Positions 26,667 to 35,289 of a stretch of 64,000 nucleotides of DNA are shown one piece after another. The translations under genes and the position numbers were made by a program. The stretch's first letter is position 1. Every line of letters begins with the position of its first letter. This DNA is from Sphingobacterium oryzagri (GTDB lineage Bacteria > Bacteroidota > Bacteroidia > Sphingobacteriales > Sphingobacteriaceae). Under the pieces are notes generated by a model. That model saw only the letters and a list, made by a program, of their open reading frames with translations, did no database searches and was not told the origin of the DNA. The DNA is taken from assembly GCF_028736175.1 (NCBI RefSeq), contig NZ_CP117880.1, forward strand, positions 124,001-188,000, in the 5' to 3' direction.

Positions 26667-28337
26667 TCAATACTTTTTGCGTTCGTCAACCAGTACAAAG
26701 CTGTCTTTAAAGGTTTGATAATGACCTTTTGAGCTGATAATCTCCGCATGGTAGAGGTAGATACCACCAGGGCATGGCCGGCCATTTTCGTCTTGTCCAT
26801 TCCAGTAGAGCTCACCTGCATAACCGACGCTTTTGCTACGAATCAATCGGTTGATTGCTTGTCCATTTCCATTAAATATAGTCACCGTAATCATCATATT
26901 GCTTTCTGTAAAAGCGTAGCGCAACAGCGGTTGTTCTTCAAACCCATCCCGCTGGTTAAAAAATATTTTGGCGACCAGTTGTAACGAATTTTTTGCAGCT
27001 ATTTCTTCTCTATGGTTAGAATTTACGTATCCGGGCGTCGCTCCGCCGATTAACGTCGACGCGGACGTCAAATTTCCAGCTTCGTTTCCATCCAGCAAAG
27101 ACGACTGCCGTTCTAACGAAATGCCTTGCACGTCGCGCAGAAAAGCTTGGTGCATACCACTCGTGTAAAAGATACTATCTATCGTTTGATGGTTTGCGTT
27201 GCGGAGAACTACCGTCCCCTGACTGTTTGGATAAGCCGGAATTTGATTCATGACGATGAAATTTGCACGTACCGCCCGTGGATAACTTGCATAAACAGCC
27301 TGTTCATCTATGGTAAAGACACGATACTCTGCCGGCGCAACGGGATGAAATTGTGACGTGATCACTCGATTACCGAGCTGCCAGCCTTGAAGATTGATAG
27401 TTTTGTCTGAGCGGTTAAAGATTTCAACAAAATCTACCGATCCGGGCTTCGGATTAAATAGTATTTCGTTAATAATCAAATCATTGTATGCTGTTTCCGA
27501 GGCGTTAATCAACGGAATATTTTTTTGATAGGAATATCCGCAGTAATCTACCGCATTGATCTGGAGATCGTAAGGGATATCGGCAAGTAGCGGTGTATGT
27601 AGAGAAATTAGGACCGTATCATTCCAGATCGCGAAGCTTGCTATAGCCTGATCGCCGGGTTGTATGCGGAAATGACCTGCGTTTGGTATATGTAGGCTTT
27701 GCGCGGCATTTTCCACATGAAGACGTATGCTCCCTGGCTGAACATCAATTAAGTGAAATGCTATTTCGGGTGTGAAGCGTTCATTCCATACAGAATTTTG
27801 ATGTCCTGGCGTTCCGCCTTGCGCTGATATAGATGCGGTCCAGGTCGACTGATTATTGCAAGATACATTCGGATTGATACGCTCCAAGCTCCAGCCACCG
27901 TTATTTTTCAAGCTGCTGCCGTACCAGCTTCTTCGATAAGCTACGTGATCAAGCTGTTGGTCATGCTGGTCGATCAACGCAATCTCTGCACCTTGATTGT
28001 TTAAAATACGCCAGGTTGGTAAAGCGAGCACTTGACCATAACGCTGTAAAAGCGATGCATGTTGTGCTGATGACAAGATCAGGTATTGTCTGGGACCAAG
28101 CAGATAACTTGGCAGGGATAGGCTGTTTGTGGCCACTTGTAGGCGAATTTGCGCGAGCTGTATCGTTGCCGAACTGTTGTTATACAGCTCGATATATTCA
28201 GCCGCAAGGGAGCCAGCTTCGTTCGGATGTGCCATAATCTCGGTGATGACCAATCCGGATTGTGCATAGGTCTGCTGTATTGAAAAAATCAAAAAAAATA
28301 CAGGCCAATATTGTCTGATCTTCACTAAACTGAGCAT
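26667..28337 (-). CDS. secreted protein with two lamin-tail domains and a FlgD-like C-terminal Ig fold
   Basis: 556 residues. The signal peptide ends near TYAQS. A first lamin-tail domain follows (LVITEIMAHPNEAGSLAAEYIELYN), then a middle beta-rich part, a second lamin-tail domain near residue 290 (IINEILFNPKPGSVDFVEIFNRS), and a C-terminal FlgD-like Ig domain (GELYWNGQDENGRPCPGGIYLYHAEI). Lamin-tail domains in Bacteroidota sit on surface or secreted nucleases and adhesins. Here there is no enzyme domain. I start at the ATG at 28337. An upstream GTG at 28370 would add 11 residues before the signal peptide. Confidence 0.85.
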   Translation of the reverse strand: MLSLVKIRQYWPVFFLIFSIQQTYAQSGLVITEIMAHPNEAGSLAAEYIELYNNSSATIQLAQIRLQVATNSLSLPSYLLGPRQYLILSSAQHASLLQRYGQVLALPTWRILNNQGAEIALIDQHDQQLDHVAYRRSWYGSSLKNNGGWSLERINPNVSCNNQSTWTASISAQGGTPGHQNSVWNERFTPEIAFHLIDVQPGSIRLHVENAAQSLHIPNAGHFRIQPGDQAIASFAIWNDTVLISLHTPLLADIPYDLQINAVDYCGYSYQKNIPLINASETAYNDLIINEILFNPKPGSVDFVEIFNRSDKTINLQGWQLGNRVITSQFHPVAPAEYRVFTIDEQAVYASYPRAVRANFIVMNQIPAYPNSQGTVVLRNANHQTIDSIFYTSGMHQAFLRDVQGISLERQSSLLDGNEAGNLTSASTLIGGATPGYVNSNHREEIAAKNSLQLVAKIFFNQRDGFEEQPLLRYAFTESNMMITVTIFNGNGQAINRLIRSKSVGYAGELYWNGQDENGRPCPGGIYLYHAEIISSKGHYQTFKDSFVLVDERKKY

Positions 28338-28419
28338 ATTTTTGAAGAAATAAAAAAATTGACGGGACACTTTTTCTAAATTTTACATAATAAAATTAGA
28401 AAAGGAGCGGCTAATTTCG

Positions 28420-28427
28420 TATGTTTG
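28420..28427 (+). promoter_or_regulatory. -7 promoter element of asd
   Basis: TATGTTTG fits TAnnTTTG, 62 nt before the ATG at 28490. Confidence 0.4.
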
Positions 28428-28489
28428 GTTCCTTGAAATAAATTTACAAAAAATTTAATCATTAATATATAAACAAAACAAATTTAACT

Positions 28490-29482
28490 ATGAAAGTTGC
28501 AGTAGTAGGCGCAACGGGCCTTGTTGGGTCAGAGATTTTGACCGTTTTAGCAGAACGTAATTTCCCGGTAACAGAATTGATTCCTGTCGCATCTGAGAAG
28601 AGTAAGGGTAAGGAAATCGAGTTTAAGGGAAAGAAGTATAAGATCGTGACGCCAGCCGAAGCTATTGCACTTAAACCCCAAGTTGCTTTGTTTTCCGCTG
28701 GTGGCGATACATCAACGGAGTTTGCACCGCAATATGCCGAAGCCGGTATCATGGTGGTCGATAATTCTTCGGCGTGGCGCATGGATCCGAGCAAAAAATT
28801 GGTTGTTCCGGAAGTCAATGGCGATGTGTTGACGCCCGAAGACAAGATTATTGCGAATCCTAACTGTTCAACGATACAGATGGTTGTTGTGTTAAAACCT
28901 TTGCATGAAAAATATAAAATTAAGCGTGTGGTGGTTTCTACCTATCAGTCTGTAACCGGTACAGGTGTAAAAGCAGTAACTCAGCTAATGGACGAGCGAG
29001 CAGGCAAAGAGGGCGAAAAGGCATATCCTTATCAAATTGACTTAAACGTTATCCCGCATATTGACGTCTTCCAGGAAAATGGTTATACCAAAGAGGAGAT
29101 GAAGATGATCAAGGAGACGAACAAAATAATGGGCGACGATAGCATTCGTGTAACGGCCACTACGGTTCGTATTCCGGTGATGGGCGGTCACTCCGAATCT
29201 GTGAACATTGAGTTTGAGAACGATTTTGACGTTACAGAGGTTCGCGCATTATTAGCACAGCAAGAAGGCGTGATTGTCGTGGATGATCCTGCAAATCTTA
29301 AATACCCAATGCCGAAAGATGCACATGGTAAAGATGAGGTGTTGGTCGGGCGTATTCGTCGTGACGAGTCGCAGGACAATACACTGAATCTGTGGGTCGT
29401 GGCAGATAACCTTCGTAAAGGCGCGGCAACCAATGCCGTTCAGATTGCGGAATTGCTCAACAAAAAAGGACTTTTATCCTAA
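28490..29482 (+). CDS. asd: aspartate-semialdehyde dehydrogenase
   Basis: Reduces aspartyl phosphate to aspartate semialdehyde, the branch point to lysine/diaminopimelate, threonine and methionine. NADP-binding GATGLVGSE (residues 7-15), the catalytic Cys in NPNCSTIQ, and the active-site His in GGHSESVNIEF are all visible. 330 residues is normal. The gene stands alone with its own promoter and terminator. Confidence 0.97.
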   Translation: MKVAVVGATGLVGSEILTVLAERNFPVTELIPVASEKSKGKEIEFKGKKYKIVTPAEAIALKPQVALFSAGGDTSTEFAPQYAEAGIMVVDNSSAWRMDPSKKLVVPEVNGDVLTPEDKIIANPNCSTIQMVVVLKPLHEKYKIKRVVVSTYQSVTGTGVKAVTQLMDERAGKEGEKAYPYQIDLNVIPHIDVFQENGYTKEEMKMIKETNKIMGDDSIRVTATTVRIPVMGGHSESVNIEFENDFDVTEVRALLAQQEGVIVVDDPANLKYPMPKDAHGKDEVLVGRIRRDESQDNTLNLWVVADNLRKGAATNAVQIAELLNKKGLLS

Positions 29483-29511
29483 GTTTTCGATAAAGACTAT
29501 TTATAGATAAG

Positions 29512-29546
29512 AAAGAGGCGTCTGGTAACAGTCGCCTCTTTGTTTT
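29512..29546 (+). terminator. asd terminator
   Basis: A 9-bp stem (AAAGAGGCG/CGCCTCTTT) with a 12-nt loop and a T-rich tail. Confidence 0.8.
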
Positions 29547-29683
29547 GCTCCTTTTTGCTAGTCAGTGAGCAAAATTCCGGATCAGAAAAAATCTTACTGC
29601 GCGTGTTGCAAGCTGTGGTGCCGCGAATAGCGGAAAACAATTGACTTTGTTGCGATCAGGCCGTTGCTTCGAAAAAAGGAGCA
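29546..29683. other. intergenic stretch closed by an 11-bp inverted repeat
   Basis: TGCTCCTTTTT at 29546-29556 and its complement at 29673-29683 enclose 116 nt without an ORF, between two terminators. I cannot assign a function. A small RNA is possible but unsupported. Confidence 0.2.
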
Positions 29684-29707
29684 GCTTTCCTTTGTTCAAC
29701 ATTACCT

Positions 29708-29753
29708 AACTAAAAACAGGCCGATAGTTTTTGCTATCGGCCTGTTTTTAGTT
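29708..29753. terminator. terminator of the DUF4270-Kelch operon
   Basis: A perfect 20-bp stem (29708-29727 with 29734-29753) and a 6-nt loop, 20 bp from the Kelch gene stop codon. The CTAAAAACAGG arm and its complement give T-runs in both directions. Confidence 0.85.
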
Positions 29754-29772
29754 GTATGATTTTAGTTAGTTA

Positions 29773-30771
29773 TTAGCGTACTTGCGTAAACTCCCAAGTG
29801 TTATCAAAGTTCGTTGATCCGTTCAAGCCGGTTGTGATATAGCCTTTACCATTTAGGGAAAAACCTACCGCCTTTTCACGAGAATCTGCCGGTAGCGCCT
29901 GGTGTTTATCTGTCCACGAGTCTGAAGACGGTTCGTATTTCCAAACACTAGCCGTGATGCTACTACCACTTCTTCCGCTTACGACATATCCTGCATTACC
30001 GATTACAAAAGAAGATGCATTGTATTTTCGTACATCGTATGTGAAGCTATTATCATCGCGGTTCAAATCATTTAATGCTGTCCAGTTTGTGCCGTCAAAC
30101 GAATAAAAATCTTCCGGAAGCGTAGTGCTATTGGTGTAACCACCACCTACATAAGCTCTATCACCGATAACGAAGGCAAAAGCAAATGCTTTTTTGTATC
30201 TGAAAGGTACAGAAATTTCTGTCCAGGTATTGTTAGCAGGATCGTAGCGGTAGAAATCGCTAAATCTAGCATCCGTTCTGGTTGAACCCAGTCCAACATA
30301 TGCATAGTTTCCTAACGTGAAAGCAACAGCACCGTAGCGCGCTCTACCAGGAAATGGCGCAATCTCCGTCCACGCATTTGTTGCCGGATCGTAGCTGTAA
30401 AAATCATTTAAATCGTCAGTGCCTGTAGAACCTGTTCCAATATATCCTTTACCGTTGATGGCAAATCCGACAGCCATTTGTCTGGCTTGTCCAGGGAAGT
30501 CTTGAATGTCAGACCAGGTCGAGCCGTTAAAGCTGGAACCATCGTTTACCACACCTTCATTTCTTACAAATCCACCAACCACATAGGCATTATTATTAAT
30601 AGTAAAAGATGCCGCTCCATTTCTAGGATCATTTTTAAAAACGATCGATCTTACCCACTCTGTTGGCCCCGTATCTGTCGTATCTCCGTCGTCGTCTTTG
30701 CTGCACGAGTTGAATGATGTAAGGGTAATAGCGCAAGCGAAGATTAACAATAGCCAATTTTTCTTATTCAT
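29773..30771 (-). CDS. Kelch-repeat lipoprotein
   Basis: 332 residues. A lipoprotein signal is followed by Cys23 and then SKDDDGD, an acidic run like the surface-export signal of Bacteroidota lipoproteins, so it is probably on the cell surface. Six Kelch repeats follow (glycine pairs such as VVGGFV, YVGLGS, YVGGGYT and SFVIGNAGYVVSG, with W-T-E-I blades), enough for one six-bladed beta-propeller. It lies 3 nt after the DUF4270 lipoprotein gene and shares its promoter. The partner or ligand is unknown. Confidence 0.88.
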   Translation of the reverse strand: MNKKNWLLLIFACAITLTSFNSCSKDDDGDTTDTGPTEWVRSIVFKNDPRNGAASFTINNNAYVVGGFVRNEGVVNDGSSFNGSTWSDIQDFPGQARQMAVGFAINGKGYIGTGSTGTDDLNDFYSYDPATNAWTEIAPFPGRARYGAVAFTLGNYAYVGLGSTRTDARFSDFYRYDPANNTWTEISVPFRYKKAFAFAFVIGDRAYVGGGYTNSTTLPEDFYSFDGTNWTALNDLNRDDNSFTYDVRKYNASSFVIGNAGYVVSGRSGSSITASVWKYEPSSDSWTDKHQALPADSREKAVGFSLNGKGYITTGLNGSTNFDNTWEFTQVR

Positions 30772-30774
30772 AAA

Positions 30775-32223
30775 TTATCTAAATTTAGTGTACAATATAT
30801 TCAATTTTATCTGAGGTTTTCCGTTTTCTGTTGCAATAAAAACATTGTTAAAAGTGCTAAATGTGTCATATGCCTCCAACATCGTTATTGGTACAGCCTG
30901 CGTTTGACTGGTCGCTACGGCCGAAGGTGGCAAAACAGCGCTGAGCAACAGGCTGGTGTTGTCATACACGTTTGTCGCTTTTAGATTGCGCAAATATTGT
31001 ATGACGTTAAATACGTATCGTCCATTTCCACCATATTGGTTTCCTGGATTGTAAAGCGCGAGCTGCATACCCTGTGCATATGGGTTAAAAACATACGATA
31101 CAGGCACATTATCTTGATCAGCCACCAGGAGTCCCAATGTGGCTGGTGCTGGATAAGCGTTGTTTGCAAGTCCGCCGCGGCCCACCGTTTCCACGATGAG
31201 TTCCGCTTTATTAACCGATATTTTTTCATCCATCAAGAACTCTTTTAACGATGGAAAATGCATTTTCGCTACGACGCCCGTACCCGCCTGTACAAACGTA
31301 ATACCAGAAGTAGCACTCGTGGCGACCTCGTTATTGCTTGCGGTAAGCGATTCAAAAGGTGTTCCTTCACGATCGTAAGCAAGATGATTGTATTTATAGT
31401 TGCGATCGGTAATGCGCAATATTTTGGATGCGCTCTGTCTAAAACCATCGTTACCAATAAAGCTGTAGTTTACTTTTACTTCCAATGTGTCACTAAAACC
31501 TAAAGCGACAGTATTTGCGGCATCGGGCACTAACACTAGCCCTTTAAAATACTCGTAAAAATTCTCATTTGATGCAACACGCATATCGTTGGTTTGCAGC
31601 AGCTCAAATAAGTTTTGGCCGATACTTTGGGACAAACGAATGTTCAGCGAGTCTATTGATCGCATATGCGGATTAAATGATAAACTACCGATAGGCGTGC
31701 TGCCGTACGCAAAAGTTTGGTCCTTAAACAGCGCTGCGCCGGTTACATAAAACGGTATCGCCGTGTTTTGTATACCGCCTGTAATTGTTTTGGTTTCCAT
31801 GGCCTGCGTAAGTTGGAAAACGTCTATTTTTTGTACTTTAGTCGTATCTCCATAGTAATAGTGCGAGGTATTCGGTTTGATAACCAGGTTTAATGAATCA
31901 AATGTGGCTGCCGTAGGAATGTCGTTAGTAAATTCTGAAAAGCCGATTCTAAAATATGCGCTGGAAGTCAACGTACCAAAACGCGCATCTGTCGCTTTTC
32001 CAACAACGAGCGATCCGGCTCCTGTACCAGGCAGATTTTGTAATTGAACGGTTGATGTATACACGGAAAAAGAGTCGGCATAGGATACGTTCAAGTCGCC
32101 CGTGGCCGAGTTATCCAGCATAACATTCATATCCTTATCGCAAGCCCCCGCAATGATTAGAATAAAAATAGGTAAGGCAAAAAAATTAATGCTCCTCTTT
32201 AAAAATTGATTCATATTTATCAT
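30775..32223 (-). CDS. DUF4270 family lipoprotein
   Basis: 482 residues (479 if the second ATG at 32214 is used). A signal peptide ends at LIIAGAC, then CDKDMNV. The segment GKATDARFGTLTSSAYFRIG is the hallmark of DUF4270, a Bacteroidota-only family of unknown function. The rest is beta-rich. It is the first gene of an operon with the Kelch lipoprotein. Its promoter overlaps a triple (T/A)GTTA operator shared with the divergent two-component system. Confidence 0.9.
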   Translation of the reverse strand: MINMNQFLKRSINFFALPIFILIIAGACDKDMNVMLDNSATGDLNVSYADSFSVYTSTVQLQNLPGTGAGSLVVGKATDARFGTLTSSAYFRIGFSEFTNDIPTAATFDSLNLVIKPNTSHYYYGDTTKVQKIDVFQLTQAMETKTITGGIQNTAIPFYVTGAALFKDQTFAYGSTPIGSLSFNPHMRSIDSLNIRLSQSIGQNLFELLQTNDMRVASNENFYEYFKGLVLVPDAANTVALGFSDTLEVKVNYSFIGNDGFRQSASKILRITDRNYKYNHLAYDREGTPFESLTASNNEVATSATSGITFVQAGTGVVAKMHFPSLKEFLMDEKISVNKAELIVETVGRGGLANNAYPAPATLGLLVADQDNVPVSYVFNPYAQGMQLALYNPGNQYGGNGRYVFNVIQYLRNLKATNVYDNTSLLLSAVLPPSAVATSQTQAVPITMLEAYDTFSTFNNVFIATENGKPQIKLNILYTKFR

Positions 32224-32231
32224 TTGACTAG

Positions 32232-32239
32232 CAAAAGTA
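32232..32239 (-). promoter_or_regulatory. -7 promoter element of the DUF4270-Kelch operon
   Basis: On the minus strand TACTTTTG followed by C fully matches TAnnTTTGC, 8 nt before the ATG at 32223. No TTG is seen at the expected minus-33 distance. The operator cluster at 32252-32276 occupies that place, as in an activator-dependent promoter. Confidence 0.55.
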
Positions 32240-32251
32240 ATTAAACCGATT

Positions 32252-32276
32252 AGTTAACATGTGTTATATTTTGTTA
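32252..32276 (+). promoter_or_regulatory. operator cluster 1: three (T/A)GTTA half-sites at 10-bp steps
   Basis: AGTTA at 32252, TGTTA at 32262 and TGTTA at 32272. Direct half-sites one helical turn apart are the binding pattern of OmpR-type response regulators. Part of a 19-bp exact direct repeat (32261-32279) shared with cluster 2. Confidence 0.65.
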
Positions 32277-32357
32277 AAACTCGCTCCGCAGCCTTTCTCG
32301 CAAATTGACATTAAACGCTAATTAAAAGGGGCAAGTTCCATACTTCATATAGGAAAC

Positions 32358-32382
32358 TGTTAATCAGTGTTATATTTTGTTA
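32358..32382 (+). promoter_or_regulatory. operator cluster 2: three TGTTA half-sites at 10-bp steps
   Basis: TGTTA at 32358, 32368 and 32378. It lies 106 bp (about ten turns) from cluster 1 and 40-64 bp upstream of the minus-7 element of the histidine kinase gene. The 19-bp repeat copy here is 32367-32385. A 9-mer, AACCGATTA, also recurs at 32244 and 32388. Confidence 0.65.
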
Positions 32383-32421
32383 AAAGTAACCGATTACTTG
32401 TGCGTTGCAAATCTACTAATT

Positions 32422-32429
32422 TAAATTTG
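32422..32429 (+). promoter_or_regulatory. -7 promoter element of the two-component operon
   Basis: TAAATTTG fits TAnnTTTG, 8 nt before the ATG at 32438, again predicting an almost leaderless mRNA. Confidence 0.5.
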
Positions 32430-32437
32430 TTTTAATA

Positions 32438-33874
32438 ATGTTAAAAAAGTTTAAAATCCTGATCTTCCTGATCGCTTTGACGGCTACCGGAATTGCGTTC
32501 GTGCTATCGTTTTGGTTATATAGCAGCTATAAAAATGAGCGCGAGTTGTTCGTGGGCACGGCCGAGCGTTCATTGTTTAATGTATTGCAGAATTATTATC
32601 AAAATGAATTTTCTTCATCAGAAAAAAAAGCAGAACTGGATTCTGCGGAGATGAGCAGGCGGCATCGTGGCTTGCTGCACCTGATGCGGACGGTATATCC
32701 GAAATTGGATATGCAGCCTTTACAACACATGTTAGATACCGCAGATTTCAGTCGTGGGCGGGGCAGAAAGCCCAGAGGCAATGCGCACGATGCCGAATCG
32801 CCAAACGAGCTGCTGCCGATCTACCTGTTAGAAAAGATGGATTTCAATAAGCAGCTTCTCGACACGTTGCAGCCTCGGCTGGCGCGTGCTTTGCAGCGGA
32901 ATGGCATGAAAACCAACTTTAAATTGTCTACTATTGCTATCCCGCGCGATGTGTTTGCCAAATATATTGCCGATCGTAAAATGAAAGGCGATTTATTTAC
33001 CCGCCCTATTCTTATCAATCCGGAGAGTGAGGTGTTTTTGCTCGCAACTTTTGAAAACCCCTGGCCTTATTTGGCGGTGAAGCTTAGCGGACAGTTTCTT
33101 TTTTCGCTGTTGCTTTTAACCGCCGTGATTGGTACATTCCTTTACCTGCTTAAAACCATTCGCAAGCAAAATCAATTGGCTATATTGCGCAAGGCCTTTG
33201 TGAATAACATGACCCACGAGCTAAAAACACCGGTAGCTACCGTGATGGCGGCCGTAGAAGCGATTCAGCGTTTCGTGGCCAAGGATGATAAAGTAAAGAT
33301 GCATACTTATCTGGAGTTGTCCAAAGCAGAGCTGGAACATCTTAATCATATGATTGAGCGGGTGCTGGAGTTGGACGTCGATGAAACGCATCGAATCCGG
33401 TTGAATCAACGTGAGTTTGATCTTATTTCGCTAATAAACGGGAGCTTGGAAACGGCTAAAATAAGCAGTAAAAAAGATGTCCAGATCATGTTTGAACCAA
33501 ACGTATCTACCATGTCGCTATTGGCCGATGAGGCGCATATCAAAAATGTGCTGGTCAATCTGTTAGACAATGCAATTAAATATTCAGCAGATACCGTACA
33601 GATTCGCATCGATGTGCAGGAGACCAATCGTTTCGTCACTATTGCTGTGGCCGATAAAGGCAAGGGTATTGCGCAACAACACCATAAAAATATATTCGAC
33701 ATGTTCTTTCGGGTATCCGATGGAAATATTTATGATGTCAAAGGATTTGGCTTGGGCCTGGCCTATGTAAAGCATGTGATCGAGCAGCATGGCGGACAAA
33801 TTGTTGTTGATAGCGAGCTGGGTAAAGGCAGTGTTTTCACTATTCGTATACCAAAAAGAAACACCGATGATTGA
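32438..33874 (+). CDS. membrane sensor histidine kinase
   Basis: 478 residues. The first membrane helix is at about residues 7-28, then a sensor domain outside the membrane (about 30-205), and a second helix at about 212-232. The HisKA domain carries the phosphorylated His260 in NNMTHELKTPVA. The ATPase domain has NLLDNAIKYS (N box), DKGKGI (G1) and GFGLGLAYV (G2). The sensor domain is unlike those I know and contains a basic RGRGRKPRG stretch. Its 3' end overlaps the response regulator gene by 8 nt. Confidence 0.95.
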   Translation: MLKKFKILIFLIALTATGIAFVLSFWLYSSYKNERELFVGTAERSLFNVLQNYYQNEFSSSEKKAELDSAEMSRRHRGLLHLMRTVYPKLDMQPLQHMLDTADFSRGRGRKPRGNAHDAESPNELLPIYLLEKMDFNKQLLDTLQPRLARALQRNGMKTNFKLSTIAIPRDVFAKYIADRKMKGDLFTRPILINPESEVFLLATFENPWPYLAVKLSGQFLFSLLLLTAVIGTFLYLLKTIRKQNQLAILRKAFVNNMTHELKTPVATVMAAVEAIQRFVAKDDKVKMHTYLELSKAELEHLNHMIERVLELDVDETHRIRLNQREFDLISLINGSLETAKISSKKDVQIMFEPNVSTMSLLADEAHIKNVLVNLLDNAIKYSADTVQIRIDVQETNRFVTIAVADKGKGIAQQHHKNIFDMFFRVSDGNIYDVKGFGLGLAYVKHVIEQHGGQIVVDSELGKGSVFTIRIPKRNTDD

Positions 33875-34541
33875 TGTATTGTATATAGAAGACGAAATGA
33901 GTTTAGCGCTTATCGTGGCCGATAGTTTAGAGGCGCATGGTTTTCGGGTTTCACACAAAGGAAATGGGCGCGATGCCGTGATTGCCTTCAAGCATAAGAA
34001 GCCTGACATTGTCGTGCTGGATGTTATGATGCCACTTATGGACGGATTCACCGTGGCGCAGGAAATTCGGAAAGTCGATATCAGTACGCCGATACTTTTT
34101 TTGACCGCCATGACGCAAACGGAAGACGTGGTGAAAGGTTTTCATTTAGGCGCGAACGATTATGTAAGAAAACCATTTAAAATTGAAGAGCTTATTGTAC
34201 GGATTGAAGCGCTGACCAAAAAGGTAGGCACTGCACAAGCATTAAAACAATATGCTATTGGCAATTATGTACTGGATACGGTAAAATCGACGTTGTGCTT
34301 CAATGATGTTCAGGAAAAGTTATCATTTCGCGAAGTGGAACTGCTACGACGTCTTTTTGAACACCAGGACGAGGTGGTGCCTCGCGAAGAAATCATTCGC
34401 GCGTATTGGAACGACGATACGTATTTTACAGGAAGAAGCCTGGATGTTTTTATCAGCCGGATTCGTAAATACCTTGCGAAAGACGAACGAATCAAAATCA
34501 CCAATATCCGCAGCATTGGATATATGTTAACGATTGACTAA
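33867..34541 (+). CDS. OmpR family response regulator
   Basis: 224 residues. The receiver domain has the acidic pair in YIEDE, phosphorylated Asp52 in VVLDVMMPLMDG, Thr in FLTAMT and Lys in DYVRKPF. The C-terminal winged helix (SFREVELLRRLFEHQDEVVPREEII...SLDVFISRIRKYL) binds DNA. The start at ATG 33867 overlaps the kinase stop. The divergent region upstream of the operon has two three-site direct repeats that fit this protein class, so it probably regulates itself and the DUF4270-Kelch operon. Confidence 0.95.
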   Translation: MIDVLYIEDEMSLALIVADSLEAHGFRVSHKGNGRDAVIAFKHKKPDIVVLDVMMPLMDGFTVAQEIRKVDISTPILFLTAMTQTEDVVKGFHLGANDYVRKPFKIEELIVRIEALTKKVGTAQALKQYAIGNYVLDTVKSTLCFNDVQEKLSFREVELLRRLFEHQDEVVPREEIIRAYWNDDTYFTGRSLDVFISRIRKYLAKDERIKITNIRSIGYMLTID

Positions 34542-34550
34542 TTTGTGCAA

Positions 34551-35141
34551 ATGAATGCACTGATTATTGTTGATGTACAAAATGACTTTTTGCCTCAAGG
34601 AAGGCTTGCTGTGCCTGAGGGCGATCTGGTCATTCCGGTAATAAACGGTTTACAAGCGGGCTACGATTTGGTCGTCGCTACGCAAGATTGGCACCCCGCT
34701 AATCATCTAAGTTTTGCTTCGCAGCACCCTGGCGCTTCACTGTTTGAAAAAATCGAACTTGACGGACTCGAACAGGTGCTATGGCCGGATCATTGTATAC
34801 AAGGTACACCCGGCGCCGCTTTCGCAGAAATGCTAGATACACGTTCGGTAAGTGCTATTTTTCGCAAAGGCATGGATACGCGATTAGATAGTTATTCTGG
34901 TTTTTTTGATAATGGCCACCGAAAGTCTACTGGCTTGGCTGCCTACTTACGCGATATGGCCGTTTCGGAAGTGCATGTGTGTGGATTGGCCGCAGATTTT
35001 TGCGTTTTTTTTACCGCTATGGATAGCCTCACCGCTGGCTTTCACACGGGCATCTTAACGGCTGCAACAAAAGCGATCGACGCAGGTACATTCGCAGAAA
35101 AATTGCAACGTTTTAGTGCGCAGGGCGGAAAAATTTTGTAA
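34551..35141 (+). CDS. pncA: nicotinamidase
   Basis: Hydrolyses nicotinamide to nicotinate for NAD salvage. 196 residues. Catalytic Asp8 in IIVDVQNDF, the metal ligands in DWHPANHLSF, the Lys in FRKGMD, and the nucleophilic Cys in GLAADFCVFFTA are present. I start at ATG 34551 rather than a GTG two codons earlier. Only 9 nt separate it from the response regulator gene, so it is probably the third gene of the two-component operon, an unusual partner. Confidence 0.95.
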   Translation: MNALIIVDVQNDFLPQGRLAVPEGDLVIPVINGLQAGYDLVVATQDWHPANHLSFASQHPGASLFEKIELDGLEQVLWPDHCIQGTPGAAFAEMLDTRSVSAIFRKGMDTRLDSYSGFFDNGHRKSTGLAAYLRDMAVSEVHVCGLAADFCVFFTAMDSLTAGFHTGILTAATKAIDAGTFAEKLQRFSAQGGKIL

Positions 35142-35264
35142 AATCCGCTCCCTTGTCGGCTGATGTTTGTTGTTGCTGATGATAGATTTTGGCGCCTAGC
35201 TTTGGAAGCTGTGGGATCAATCTGTGCTTCCAAAAAATACGGAAGTCAATCCTGCTAAAAATGA

Positions 35265-35272
35265 TATCTTTG
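35265..35272 (+). promoter_or_regulatory. -7 promoter element of the TetR gene
   Basis: TATCTTTG fits TAnnTTTG, 17 nt before the ATG at 35290. Confidence 0.45.
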
Positions 35273-35289
35273 TTAAAAAATTGTATTAA

